A stretch of 34,771 bases of DNA from an uncultured Verrucomicrobiota bacterium (lineage in GTDB: Bacteria; Verrucomicrobiota; Verrucomicrobiia; Verrucomicrobiales; DEV007): positions 1 to 34,771 of the forward strand of contig CABXDI010000015.1 of the NCBI GenBank assembly GCA_902510815.1, written 5' to 3'. The notes under the pieces were generated by a model. It was not told where the DNA came from. It did not search any database and was given only the letters and a program-made list of their open reading frames with translations. Within the stretch, counting starts at the first letter, position 1, and each line of letters begins with the position of its first letter. Shown here in pieces: positions 6,699-15,129 of the stretch. The position numbers and the translations under genes are program-made.

Positions 6699-7745
6699 AT
6701 GAACTACTTTAAACTACCTATTATTATTTTTATCTTCTTCGAATTTTGTACTTATCAATTCTTGAGCGCGGGATGACCTGCCTGAACTAATCCGGCAATT
6801 CCTCGGTCGGGGAATTCTGAAATTACCGCGTTGGATCAATCTGCTTTCTCATGGAAAGTTGGTACAGATTTTTCCATTAGTAATGGCATTTTTGGTACCC
6901 ATTTATCCAATAATGGGTTGACCAGTTCATTTGAAAATATAGAAGTTCCAAATCATCGACATGATGTTGAAATGGATCTGAGGAGGGCAAGCTTTTCAAT
7001 CATGAAATCCATCAACCAAGAATGGGACGCTGCTTTAATGATTCCCTATTTTTGGAAATCTCAGAAAGCGTCGATATCTTTTCTTGAGCCTGCAGACCCT
7101 TTACAAGTGGAGTATGCAGAAAGGAGCGGATACATTCATCATCGTACAGAAAATTACGATGGGTTTGGAGATATGGAATTTATGGCAGGATTTAAGAAAA
7201 GGGATTTGTTTAAGGATGGATCAATTCTCAGGTTAGGCATGGGATTAGCTCTGCCTTCAGGAAGAACTGAAAGCGATCCATGGGTATTAGGAGATTCTGG
7301 GAGGAAACATCTTCATATTCAGTTTGGCAATGGAACTGTAGATCCATTATTAAATCTTTATTATGGTTTCCAAATCAATGATTCAATAGGCCTGGGCTTA
7401 TATGCCAAAGCGAGATTACCCTTGTACCATAATAATAAAGGATTTAGAGGGGCTTCAGAATTGGCAATTTCCCCGATTGTTAACTGGACTTACAATGAAA
7501 AACTGTCTTTTTCTGCTGGTCTCAGTATTGAGTATTATGGTTATTCAGATTGGTTGATGAGTGGCAGAGATCCCAATTCTGGGTTCTTACACGCGAGTGC
7601 AGCATTAAATCTTTCTTATGCGCTCTCAGAAAGTTTTGATATTGGCCTTGGGATTACTAAACCTCTTCACCAAAGTTTCTATGGTGAAGGTGAGGATTTT
7701 GAAATTGCACCAAGTGCTACACTTTCTTTAAGGAGGTCCTTTTAG
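6699..7745 (+). CDS. Outer-membrane beta-barrel protein with N-terminal U-P-A-U (two in-frame UGA codons)
   Basis: ATG 6699 opens a hydrophobic signal peptide (MNYFKLPIIIFIFFEF) ending FLSAG at residue 25. It then runs through TGA 6774-6776 (U26), Pro, Ala and TGA 6783-6785 (U29) to TNPAIPRSG and a barrel body in the same frame, 348 codons in all. The barrel has alternating beta strands and motifs YIHHR (145-149), LPSGRTESDPWVLG (185-198) and QFGNGTVDP (208-216). It ends in aromatic Phe after LSLRRS, as outer-membrane proteins do. From memory these motifs recur in an uncharacterised barrel/'transporter' family whose mature N-terminus carries Cys before NP..P; alignment is needed. A TTG start at 6831 would leave no export signal. 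A strong SECIS-like hairpin follows the second UGA. U-x-x-U would form a diselenide or bind a metal. Confidence 0.8.
6774..6816 (+). promoter_or_regulatory. Two UGA(Sec) codons and SECIS-like hairpin of the beta-barrel gene
   Basis: The TGAs are at 6774-6776 and 6783-6785. AATTCCTC (6797-6804), loop GGTC (6805-6808) and GGGGAATT (6809-6816) make an uninterrupted 8-bp stem with one U-G pair. The loop begins 19 nt after the second UGA and 28 nt after the first. The GGTC loop is identical to that in selD. One hairpin may serve both UGAs. A weaker TGCC/GGCA pairing (6779-6782 with 6794-6797) could be an alternative element for the first UGA. Confidence 0.8.
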
Positions 7746-7778
7746 TCCATAAAGAATTATTTGAAATTATAATATTAA

Positions 7779-8483
7779 ATGGGCCAGAGTTCTATAATCT
7801 ATAAATCATCTTCTCTAGGTGTTGATGGTTGTAAGGAAGGTTGGGTAGGTGTTGCTATTGATAAATGTGGTCAAGTGCTCGGCAGTCATGTTTCATCAAC
7901 TTTTAAAAATCTACTGTCTTATTTTTCTGGAATTAAATTAGTGGGTATTGACATGCCTTTAAAATTGATCAATGAACCTTCGAGAGAGGCTGATCAATTG
8001 GTAAGAAAAGAATTAGGTTCGAAGCGTGGTCGAAGCGTTTTTCCAGCTATTCCTAAGTTTATGATTGAACCCAAATGGATTGATCTTGAACCCGAAGACT
8101 TGAACAACGAAAGCCGCAGAAGATTTGGGTGTGCCTTTTCAAGGCAGACCATAAATCTTAAAAGGAAAATATTAGAGGTTAATCAATGTGCTCTAGAGAA
8201 TATAAGTATGATAGAGGTTCATCCAGAATTTTGCTTTATGCAGATGAATAATGGAGTGCCCCAAGGATATTCAAAAAAAACATGGAATGGAATGCGGCAT
8301 AGGCTGAGCTTACTAAAGTCTAGTGGAATAGATTTACCCAGTGACCTAGGAGCTAATTCTGGAAACATTTCCCCTGATGATATAATAGATGCAGCTGCAG
8401 TGGCTTGGACTACAAAGAGATTTTCAGAAGGTTTAGCAATACCCTACCCAAAAGATCCAGATTCTCCACAAATATGGGTATGA
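7779..8483 (+). CDS. DUF429 family protein (RNase H-like fold, predicted nuclease)
   Basis: The 234-residue cytoplasmic protein begins with the family-type motif LGVDGCKEGWVGVAID (residues 13-28), followed by LVGIDMPL (54-61). A basic central segment includes SKRGRSVFPAIPKF, then EVHPEFCF, and near the C-terminus DDIIDAAAVAWT supplies acidic residues. This set of conserved Asp/Glu positions matches DUF429, which structure-based work places with RNase H-like enzymes; the physiological substrate is unknown. It starts at ATG 7779, 33 bases after the beta-barrel gene, and is followed after about 14-30 bases by the hydrolase gene, so the three may be cotranscribed. Confidence 0.82.
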   Translation: MGQSSIIYKSSSLGVDGCKEGWVGVAIDKCGQVLGSHVSSTFKNLLSYFSGIKLVGIDMPLKLINEPSREADQLVRKELGSKRGRSVFPAIPKFMIEPKWIDLEPEDLNNESRRRFGCAFSRQTINLKRKILEVNQCALENISMIEVHPEFCFMQMNNGVPQGYSKKTWNGMRHRLSLLKSSGIDLPSDLGANSGNISPDDIIDAAAVAWTTKRFSEGLAIPYPKDPDSPQIWV

Positions 8484-8497
8484 ATTAGCCCGAAATT

Positions 8498-9412
8498 TTG
8501 TATAATTTTTTAGTGTTTAAGTTTTGGATCATAATCCTATTGACTCTCCTCTATGGCAATGGGTTCGCGATTTCTGAATTAATTCCTCCTGATTTTAGAG
8601 GTACTGCATCTGATTTAAAATTACCGCCATTGGTAGAAGATAAATTTGGACCAGGAATTAGAACAAAGGCTCAAAATCCGAAAGATGCCAAAGAGGTATA
8701 CCATGTCCTCTATCTTCCTTCCGATTGGGAAAAAGGAAAAAAATACCCAGTTATTGTAGAGTATGCAGGAAATGGTCCTTACCATGATAAAATTGGGGAT
8801 AGAAGCAGTGGTTTGGTAGAGGGGAGTAAGCTCGGTTATGGATTCAGTGGAGGGAAAGGGTATATCTGGCTGTGTCTTCCATATCTTAATTCTTCCGGAA
8901 CTAAAAATGTGCGCCAATGGTGGGGTGATGCCCCTCATTATAACCCCGTTCCAACTGTCCAGTATTGTAAGCTCACAGTCCTGAGGGTATGTAAGAAATT
9001 TGGAGGAGATTTAGAGAAAATTGTACTATGTGGTTTTTCTAGGGGTGCAATTGCCTGCAATTTTATTGGTTTATATGACGATGAGATTTCTAAGCTATGG
9101 GCAGGTTTTATCCCTTACAGTCATTATGACGGTGTGCGTCGATGGTCATATCCAGGTTCTGATAAAAATTCAGCTAATAAAAGAATCGCTCGTTTAGATG
9201 GAAGACCTCAACTCATTCTTAGTGAATCTGCAGCTAATAATCAGTTTACCCGAAAATATATAGAAAGTTTAAAGGGGATAGAAACAGATAAGATTACTTA
9301 CATGGAAAGCGGTTTTCGCAATCACAATGACGAATGGGTACTAAGACCCAGTCCAGCTCGATCATTCGCACGCCAGTGGTTAAAGAGAACTCTTCTGATC
9401 TCCGATGAGTGA
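8498..9412 (+). CDS. Secreted alpha/beta hydrolase (esterase / depolymerase-like)
   Basis: Up to 304 residues from TTG 8498; GTG 8513 is an alternative start five codons later, and both keep the signal peptide (hydrophobic to about residue 24). The nucleophile elbow is CGFSRGA, with candidate nucleophile Ser181. An upstream strand plus oxyanion region reads PVIVEYAGNGPYHD, and a probable catalytic His lies in FRNHNDEW near the C-terminus. The domain resembles PHB-depolymerase/feruloyl-esterase-like peptidase S9/LpqC hydrolases. Next to sulfatases and an acetylesterase, an esterase acting on decorated polysaccharides is plausible but unproven. Confidence 0.78.
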   Translation: MYNFLVFKFWIIILLTLLYGNGFAISELIPPDFRGTASDLKLPPLVEDKFGPGIRTKAQNPKDAKEVYHVLYLPSDWEKGKKYPVIVEYAGNGPYHDKIGDRSSGLVEGSKLGYGFSGGKGYIWLCLPYLNSSGTKNVRQWWGDAPHYNPVPTVQYCKLTVLRVCKKFGGDLEKIVLCGFSRGAIACNFIGLYDDEISKLWAGFIPYSHYDGVRRWSYPGSDKNSANKRIARLDGRPQLILSESAANNQFTRKYIESLKGIETDKITYMESGFRNHNDEWVLRPSPARSFARQWLKRTLLISDE

Positions 9413-9422
9413 TTTAAGATAG

Positions 9423-11093
9423 TTATTTTTTGCTTCTTATGTATGACCCTGTTGACTGGTGAGGTGTCATGGGCCAATCATCGGAACGGAAAGGATAAGC
9501 AGGAATTTCTCTGGCATTCATCAGTCCGCCGATAGGAAGATTTGAGAAAGCATATCTAACAGCTACTGGATCTTTAACTTCATCGCACCATATTTCTACT
9601 TGAGGTTTCTTATCTTCTTTGGATTGAGTGATTCTTGCCTTTGCGTGATGAAACTTCTTATCGTTTCCTGCCAGTACAAATCCAACGTCAACGTCTTGAT
9701 CGAGGCGAAGACCTCTGTCAGTACCTTTTTCGAAAGTGACAAAAGCTTTGCCGGATTCAAACTTTACTTCTTTAAAGACAGGCCCTTGCCATTCTAATGG
9801 TTCATTTGATCCAAATTTATTAACTGTGTATACTTCAGATAGAGCCCATCTGGCTGACCTTTCACCGACTGGTAATTTTCGACCAGGATGGATGCTGCCA
9901 TTAGAATTTGTATCATAAGTGGCAATTAGTCCTGTGTTTGCTGTGTTAAGCCATGTGTCCAATTGAATTTCGCGAATTACGTTACAATGATGATTCATGT
10001 CGTATTCCATGGATCTGCGATTACTCCAGCCGGCAATCTGAATGATGCCAAAAGGAATGTTAGGATCACGGAAGGCATTTCTCCAGTCAGATATTAGTGC
10101 CGGAAAGGTTCGATAAAATGGTTTCCATGATGTGCCGAAAGAATTATTTTCACCTTGATAGAAGAGTATCCCTCTAATTGTTGTGTTTGCGATTGGTAGA
10201 AGAGAGCCATTATACATTCCTGCTGGCTGCCTGCCATCGCCCGGGTTCTTGTATTGGTTTGCGTTCGGTTTGCGTGGCTCTTTGTTTCCTTTAGCTTTTG
10301 CTTCTGCGTTTTTCTTTTCCCAATCAGCAAGGTCTTTGGCTAATCTTTTTTGTGCTCCTTTCTCCTCTCCTCCGTCAATCCATTCTTGGTATGTCTTGTC
10401 GAATTTTTTTATATCTTCCGCCATTTCAGGGATCTTTTTTAGAGTGTTTTTATTGCACCAGTGCTGGGCCATGGTGCCTCCCCACGAATTTTCAATTATC
10501 CCTACTGGCACCTTTAGTTGGCGATGTAGGCGCTTAGCAAAATAGTAAGCCACGGCACTGCAATTCTGAACTTCAGGGGTTACCGATTTTTGCCATTTAC
10601 CGATCCAGTCCGTGGGCTTTCCAAGAGGAAAGTCATCCTGTTCTCTGGGACTTGCCACATTAGGAAGTTTCAGAAATCTTATCTCGGGAAAGTTTGCGGA
10701 AGATATTTCAATGTCTGCATCGGTAGAGCCTCGCAATGTCCAAGCCATGTTGCTTTGACCACCACAGACCCAAACTTCACCGACTAGGATATCAACTACT
10801 CTGATTTCACTGTCCCCTGACTTAATTGTCATGGCTCTGGGTTCGGATGAGGCCATGAGAGGGCCTATCTTTATGGACCACTGACCCTTAGAATTGGATT
10901 TTGTGGTTTTGGTTTCTTCTCCAAACTTAAGAGTAACGGGTTGTTCGGGATTGGCATGGCCCCAAACATTGATAGGTTTTTCCCTTTGGAGAACAATTCC
11001 GTCACTGAAGGTATTAGCAAGGCTCAGATCTTTGCCCAATACTTTTGATGTGAGGCTAATGGTTAAGAGAGAGAGAAGAACATATTTCGTCAT
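9423..11093 (-). CDS. Secreted sialate O-acetylesterase family carbohydrate esterase
   Basis: The 556-residue protein has a signal peptide (residues 1-20). An N-terminal beta domain (SLANTFSDGIVLQREKPINV) precedes the SGNH-like catalytic core. Block I is VWVCGGQSNMAW, with nucleophile Ser114. IENSWGGTMAQHW and FYQGENNS are the other conserved blocks, and SIHPGRK supplies the expected C-terminal His. An internal charged Lys/Glu-rich insertion (about 240-280) probably forms a flexible loop. The family removes O-acetyl groups from sialic acids or from plant and algal polysaccharides; in this sulfatase-rich context a polysaccharide deacetylase role is likelier. It converges 10 bases from the hydrolase gene. 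Confidence 0.9.
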   Translation of the reverse strand: MTKYVLLSLLTISLTSKVLGKDLSLANTFSDGIVLQREKPINVWGHANPEQPVTLKFGEETKTTKSNSKGQWSIKIGPLMASSEPRAMTIKSGDSEIRVVDILVGEVWVCGGQSNMAWTLRGSTDADIEISSANFPEIRFLKLPNVASPREQDDFPLGKPTDWIGKWQKSVTPEVQNCSAVAYYFAKRLHRQLKVPVGIIENSWGGTMAQHWCNKNTLKKIPEMAEDIKKFDKTYQEWIDGGEEKGAQKRLAKDLADWEKKNAEAKAKGNKEPRKPNANQYKNPGDGRQPAGMYNGSLLPIANTTIRGILFYQGENNSFGTSWKPFYRTFPALISDWRNAFRDPNIPFGIIQIAGWSNRRSMEYDMNHHCNVIREIQLDTWLNTANTGLIATYDTNSNGSIHPGRKLPVGERSARWALSEVYTVNKFGSNEPLEWQGPVFKEVKFESGKAFVTFEKGTDRGLRLDQDVDVGFVLAGNDKKFHHAKARITQSKEDKKPQVEIWCDEVKDPVAVRYAFSNLPIGGLMNAREIPAYPFRSDDWPMTPHQSTGSYIRSKK

Positions 11094-11120
11094 GTTGTGA
11101 TAAGGCCATGATTAGAAAAA

Positions 11121-11156
11121 AAGGTCAACTCCGACCTTAAGGAAAACAAAATTCCT
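11121..11156. repeat. Two adjacent inverted repeats in a divergent intergenic region
   Basis: AAGGTC (11121-11126) pairs with GACCTT (11133-11138), and AGGAA (11140-11144) pairs with TTCCT (11152-11156). They lie between the esterase start (minus) and the sulfatase start (plus), a 184-base region that should contain both promoters. They may be operators or leader hairpins; no T-tract follows. Confidence 0.35.
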
Positions 11157-11277
11157 AATGGGTTTAGCATAAGAAATCCCTTAACTATGATGCTTTGGCA
11201 ATGAGCGCAGAAAGTTGAATTTCTTTGTTGGCGAGATTAGGATTTCGAGCAGACTAGAATCATAAGGTATCCGAGAC

Positions 11278-12711
11278 ATGAAAATTGGCATTAATACACG
11301 ACTTATTCTGACATTAGCATTTTTGATTAATTTGGTTTCTGCAGCACCACAAAAACATAATGTGCTTTTCATTATATCGGACGATCTCACTTCGACTGCC
11401 TTATCCTGTTACGGCAACAAGGTTTGCAAGACGCCGAACATTGACAGTTTGGCAGAGCGTGGCACCCGTTTTACTCGGGCCTATTGCCAAGGGACTTACT
11501 GTGGCCCTTCTCGGGCCAGTTTTATGTCGGGCTATTATCCACATGCGACTGGAGTCTTGGGTTACAAGAGTCCCCGGCCTCAGATTGGTGATCGTGTCAC
11601 CTGGTCTCAGCACTTCAAGAACAATGGTTACTATACGGCAAGGGTTAGCAAGATCTATCATATGGGTGTACCCATTGGTATAGAGCAAGGCACTAATGGA
11701 GCTGATGACGAAGCCTCGTGGACTGAGCGTTTTAATAGTAAGGGTCCTGAATGGAGGGCGCCGGGTGATGGTGAAACCCTCCAGAACAATTCTGACGGAA
11801 AGAAACCTGCCGTGGGTGGCAATACTTTCGTGGTGGTCGAAGCTGACGGAGATGACCTAGTGCACTCTGATGGAAAAACCGCGAAGAAAGCGGTTGAATT
11901 GATTCACCGTCACAAAGATAAACCTTTTTGGTTAGGAGTGGGATTTGTGCGTCCGCACGTGCCTTTTGTTGCTCCTAAGTCCTATTACCCACCTTTTAAA
12001 CCCTACAGCAAGATGGTATTGCCTCCCAAAATCAAGGGCGATTGGGATGACATTCCCAAGCCTGGCATCAATTATTGCACCAGCGAAAATATGAAAATGG
12101 ATATTCGCCGTCAAAAGAAATCGGTCGGCGGTTACTATGCATCAGTAGCTTATATGGATGCTCAAGTAGGTAAGGTGCTTTCGGCTCTCGATGAGGCGGG
12201 CCTGCGGGAAAAGACGATCGTTATTTTTACCAGCGATCATGGTTATCATTTGGGTGAGCATGACTTCTGGGCCAAGGTGAGTTTGCTTGATGAATCTTCG
12301 CAGGTACCGCTGATTATTAGTGTGCCTGGTAAGAAGCCCGCCGTGTGTCATTCATTGACCGAGTTGCTTGACCTGTATCCGACCATTGCTTCCCTTTGCG
12401 GTCTACCCGAGCAACCGCGATTGCAGGGCAAAGATATTTCCAAGATGTTGGATGATCCCAAGCACACCGTGCGTACCGCTGCTTTTTCAGTGGCACCTTT
12501 TAGACGCGGCTTCTTATTACGCGAGGAAGACTGGGCCTATATCCATTATGGTGAAAATGGTGAAAAGGGCCTTGAGCTATACAATGTAAAAAAGGACCCG
12601 AAGCAATACACGAGTCTGGCAAAAGATCCGTCTCACCAAAAAATCGTTGCTCGATTCAAAGTTAAGATGGCCAATAAGTTGCGTGAGGTTCGCAACAATG
12701 ACCTCAAATAA
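11278..12711 (+). CDS. Secreted sulfatase, iduronate-2-sulfatase-like
   Basis: The 477-residue protein has a signal peptide ending near SAAPQ (residue 25). Family S1 sulfatase motifs are visible: metal ligands in FIISDDL (31-37), TPNIDSLAERG, and the active-site signature C75-G-P-S-R, whose Cys is matured to formylglycine by FGE. The second metal site is FTSDHGYHLGEHDFWAK with SLLDESSQVPLI, an arrangement typical of iduronate-2-sulfatase relatives. It should hydrolyse sulfate esters on a polysaccharide or glycosaminoglycan-like substrate. The gene ends 10 bases from the convergent DUF1592 gene. Its region looks more GC-rich than the window ends, judged by eye. Confidence 0.92.
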   Translation: MKIGINTRLILTLAFLINLVSAAPQKHNVLFIISDDLTSTALSCYGNKVCKTPNIDSLAERGTRFTRAYCQGTYCGPSRASFMSGYYPHATGVLGYKSPRPQIGDRVTWSQHFKNNGYYTARVSKIYHMGVPIGIEQGTNGADDEASWTERFNSKGPEWRAPGDGETLQNNSDGKKPAVGGNTFVVVEADGDDLVHSDGKTAKKAVELIHRHKDKPFWLGVGFVRPHVPFVAPKSYYPPFKPYSKMVLPPKIKGDWDDIPKPGINYCTSENMKMDIRRQKKSVGGYYASVAYMDAQVGKVLSALDEAGLREKTIVIFTSDHGYHLGEHDFWAKVSLLDESSQVPLIISVPGKKPAVCHSLTELLDLYPTIASLCGLPEQPRLQGKDISKMLDDPKHTVRTAAFSVAPFRRGFLLREEDWAYIHYGENGEKGLELYNVKKDPKQYTSLAKDPSHQKIVARFKVKMANKLREVRNNDLK

Positions 12712-12721
12712 GCTGCTGCGG

Positions 12722-15079
12722 TTATTTGGTATTTCGTTCCACTTTACGGTATAGAAAAGCGTCGGAGCTGAGCAGTGAGGTGAGTAGAGCCTTCATGCTG
12801 CCATTGTTTTTTTTATACGCTTGATGAGCGGCCTGTAGAGTGGGAGCATCCTCGAGAGTTTCGTTGCGGCCCATCCAGAAGCGAAACACATGGCGAACGA
12901 AGACCTGTTCGACGCGTTCGCTCTTGGAGAGTTTTTCTATCATCTCCAGCGCATCTTTCACTGGGCCGTCCAGGGCGGGATCGCCGCTTTCGATAATTTC
13001 ACCGGATGAATCGACGGGCTTATCGAGCTCGGACAGACGGCGGAGGCCTAAGTGATTGTACATCTCAAATGGAAGGCCGAGGGGATCCATCTTCCGGTGG
13101 CAACGCCAGCATTCGTTTTCACGGGTGACTTGCATGCGTTCGCGCAGGGTTTTCTTGGGCTCGTCGGGTAATTGGGCATCTACCGTGATGGGAATTTCAG
13201 GAACGGAGTCTCCAAGTAAACGGTTCCTGATCCAGAGTCCACGAAGAATGGCATGGTTATCCATGGCATCTGAGTGAGAAACTAACCAGGACGGGTGAGT
13301 CAGGATGCCCATCCGTTCTTCTTTAGGCACCTTCACCAGGCTACGAGTTTTGCTTCCACCAGTATATTTGACTGCTGGGACGCGGACGTTAATTCGTTGA
13401 CCTTTAGGCAAAGCGATTTGGCCCAATTCCTCGGGAGTGGGTTTTTTTTTCTTATCGTTCTTATCGCGGGGAGGAGGTTTCTTTAGATTTTCTCGGGTGC
13501 TGAAGTAGAGGCGATCGCTACCGGGATCGAGGATGATGCGATCCGTAGTAAGAAGCTCCTTAAGGACCTGTTTGTCTTCCTGAACTATAAGTTCGACTAG
13601 CCGGTCCAAGCTGGCAGTCATTCCAAACATAATATTGGGAAAGTTGCCTCCTCCCCCGGCTATCTTCAGGGCTTTGGCGTCCTTACAGACACTTCCTGCC
13701 AGATCGTAATCAAAATATTCATGGAAGAACTGGAGGATCCTAGGCTTACGAATACTCTCATCGGAAAGGATTCGGGTCACTTCGCGCCTGACATCGTCGC
13801 GAGTTTTGAGGTGACCTTCCTTAAGTGCATCTTTAAGTCTCGAATCTGGCTTGATATAGCTGAAGGCACCATTGATGGCCAATGCTAATTCATTGCCCTG
13901 CAGCATCACACGTCCGAATTTGTCCGGTTTACCATATTGGGCAAGTTCTGGTCGGAAGAGGGCATCCCGGTCAAGAAAGATGGGGCTGAGACCGAGGATT
14001 ACGCCATTTTTGAGCCCGAGGTCAGTGATGGATTTCTTGAGGAGATTGAGATAAGTTTTGGATTCTTTGAGTGTCGGTTCTCGGAAAGTTAAAGCTTCAA
14101 ATAGAAAATTAACAGCCGTTCGGAGTTTTCCATCGGAAGGATTTTTTTCCTGAACAAGGTCATAAACTGGAGTAAGCGGACGCATGACTTTCTCATGATA
14201 GAAAAGGCTTTCAATGGTCCCCCGGATGTCAACATTCTTGTATTTCTCGGGTAATTTTCCGGTCAATTGGTATGGCTCGATCTTGGGTCCGTAGGCCATG
14301 AAACGTACGATGTCCTCCGCATTCCTAGCGATCTGAGAAGCCTGAGCGCCATTCACAGAATAAAGAATAGGATAACTTCGCAAACCATGGTGCCCTTTAA
14401 TATTTAGGATCGGTGAGAATCCCGTGATCGCTGCCGCATAGGCAGCGGAACCACCTACCTGGCCCTTGATTCTCTCTAACCCGTAGTAAACTTTCACTTC
14501 GCCCTGATTATTCCATGGTATGTGGTCCCCTCGGGTCCGCAGACCCGGATTTTTTGAGTCGTATTCCGGTTCCTTGTTGATGAGTTCGTTGAGCCGGACC
14601 AGATGCTCTTGTGGATGAATTCGCCAAATGCGGGCTGGAGTAGATGAGGGTTCTAGCCCCTTTGGTATTTCACCAAACAACAAATCATGGTCCAAATGAT
14701 TTCCCTTGGCCGGTAGGCGGTGGGAATCAAAGCCGCCTCTGTCTTCCATTACTCTTTCCATTTCTGCTAAGATCCATTGCGAAAGGCGAAGCCGGTCAAT
14801 TACCTTGGGCTGATTCTTTTTCTTTTTTGGTGGCATTTCCTTGAGGGCTACCTGTTCCCATATTTGTTTCCAAATGCCGAAATTTTTTGTGTTCACCTCG
14901 GTTATCTCATCCAAGGCAAGGTCACCTTTTTTGGTTTCATCGTCATGGCAGTCGAGGCAATGGTTTTCCAGAAACGGTTGAACTAAAGACTCAAATAAAG
15001 GATCGGCGGCTAACAGGTGAACCGGAAGTAAAAAGAGTCCCCAGATAGTCAATAAAGAAAGACGAAAGAGAATTTTCAT
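12722..15079 (-). CDS. DUF1592-family multidomain protein with two CxxCH haem motifs (module 1)
   Basis: The 785-residue exported protein has a leader to about residue 25. An N-terminal planctomycete-type cytochrome c segment has CLDCH (41-45). The middle carries the DUF1587/1595/1592 region, including FFHEYFDYD and FRPELAQYG. The C-terminal DUF1588/DUF1585 part has GILTHPSWL, ENECWRCHRKMDPLGLP (CxxCH at about 657-661) and HVFRFWMGRNE. These proteins are abundant in Planctomycetes and Verrucomicrobia; proposed roles involve electron transfer linked to polymer breakdown, but the reaction is not established. It lies 50 bases downstream of the DUF1552 gene on the same strand, probably one transcript. 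GGAGAC about 13 bases upstream may be its ribosome site. Confidence 0.9.
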   Translation of the reverse strand: MKILFRLSLLTIWGLFLLPVHLLAADPLFESLVQPFLENHCLDCHDDETKKGDLALDEITEVNTKNFGIWKQIWEQVALKEMPPKKKKNQPKVIDRLRLSQWILAEMERVMEDRGGFDSHRLPAKGNHLDHDLLFGEIPKGLEPSSTPARIWRIHPQEHLVRLNELINKEPEYDSKNPGLRTRGDHIPWNNQGEVKVYYGLERIKGQVGGSAAYAAAITGFSPILNIKGHHGLRSYPILYSVNGAQASQIARNAEDIVRFMAYGPKIEPYQLTGKLPEKYKNVDIRGTIESLFYHEKVMRPLTPVYDLVQEKNPSDGKLRTAVNFLFEALTFREPTLKESKTYLNLLKKSITDLGLKNGVILGLSPIFLDRDALFRPELAQYGKPDKFGRVMLQGNELALAINGAFSYIKPDSRLKDALKEGHLKTRDDVRREVTRILSDESIRKPRILQFFHEYFDYDLAGSVCKDAKALKIAGGGGNFPNIMFGMTASLDRLVELIVQEDKQVLKELLTTDRIILDPGSDRLYFSTRENLKKPPPRDKNDKKKKPTPEELGQIALPKGQRINVRVPAVKYTGGSKTRSLVKVPKEERMGILTHPSWLVSHSDAMDNHAILRGLWIRNRLLGDSVPEIPITVDAQLPDEPKKTLRERMQVTRENECWRCHRKMDPLGLPFEMYNHLGLRRLSELDKPVDSSGEIIESGDPALDGPVKDALEMIEKLSKSERVEQVFVRHVFRFWMGRNETLEDAPTLQAAHQAYKKNNGSMKALLTSLLSSDAFLYRKVERNTK

Positions 15080-15129
15080 TTTTTAGCTGATGGTCTCCAG
15101 CTCTCCCGTGCGAAGCGAAATTAGAGAGT

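Noticed and set aside
6774-6785. A variant genetic code reading UGA as Trp or Gly
   Set aside because: Many genes in the window end in TGA (for example at 6589, 8483 and 26747) and Trp is encoded by TGG throughout. Internal UGAs occur only at Sec-type positions.
6831-7745. Beta-barrel gene starting at TTG 6831
   Set aside because: It would be an outer-membrane protein with no signal peptide, while an in-frame signal peptide lies directly upstream across two UGAs with a SECIS-like hairpin.
10183-10545. 120-residue plus-strand open frame opposite the acetylesterase
   Set aside because: Antisense to a clear carbohydrate esterase, with low-complexity aromatic-rich composition typical of a shadow frame.
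11094-11277. tRNA-Sec or other tRNA in the larger intergenic regions
   Set aside because: No acceptor-stem complementarity or TTCGA-type T-loop was seen here or in 3949-4110, 16435-16681 or 24733-24861.
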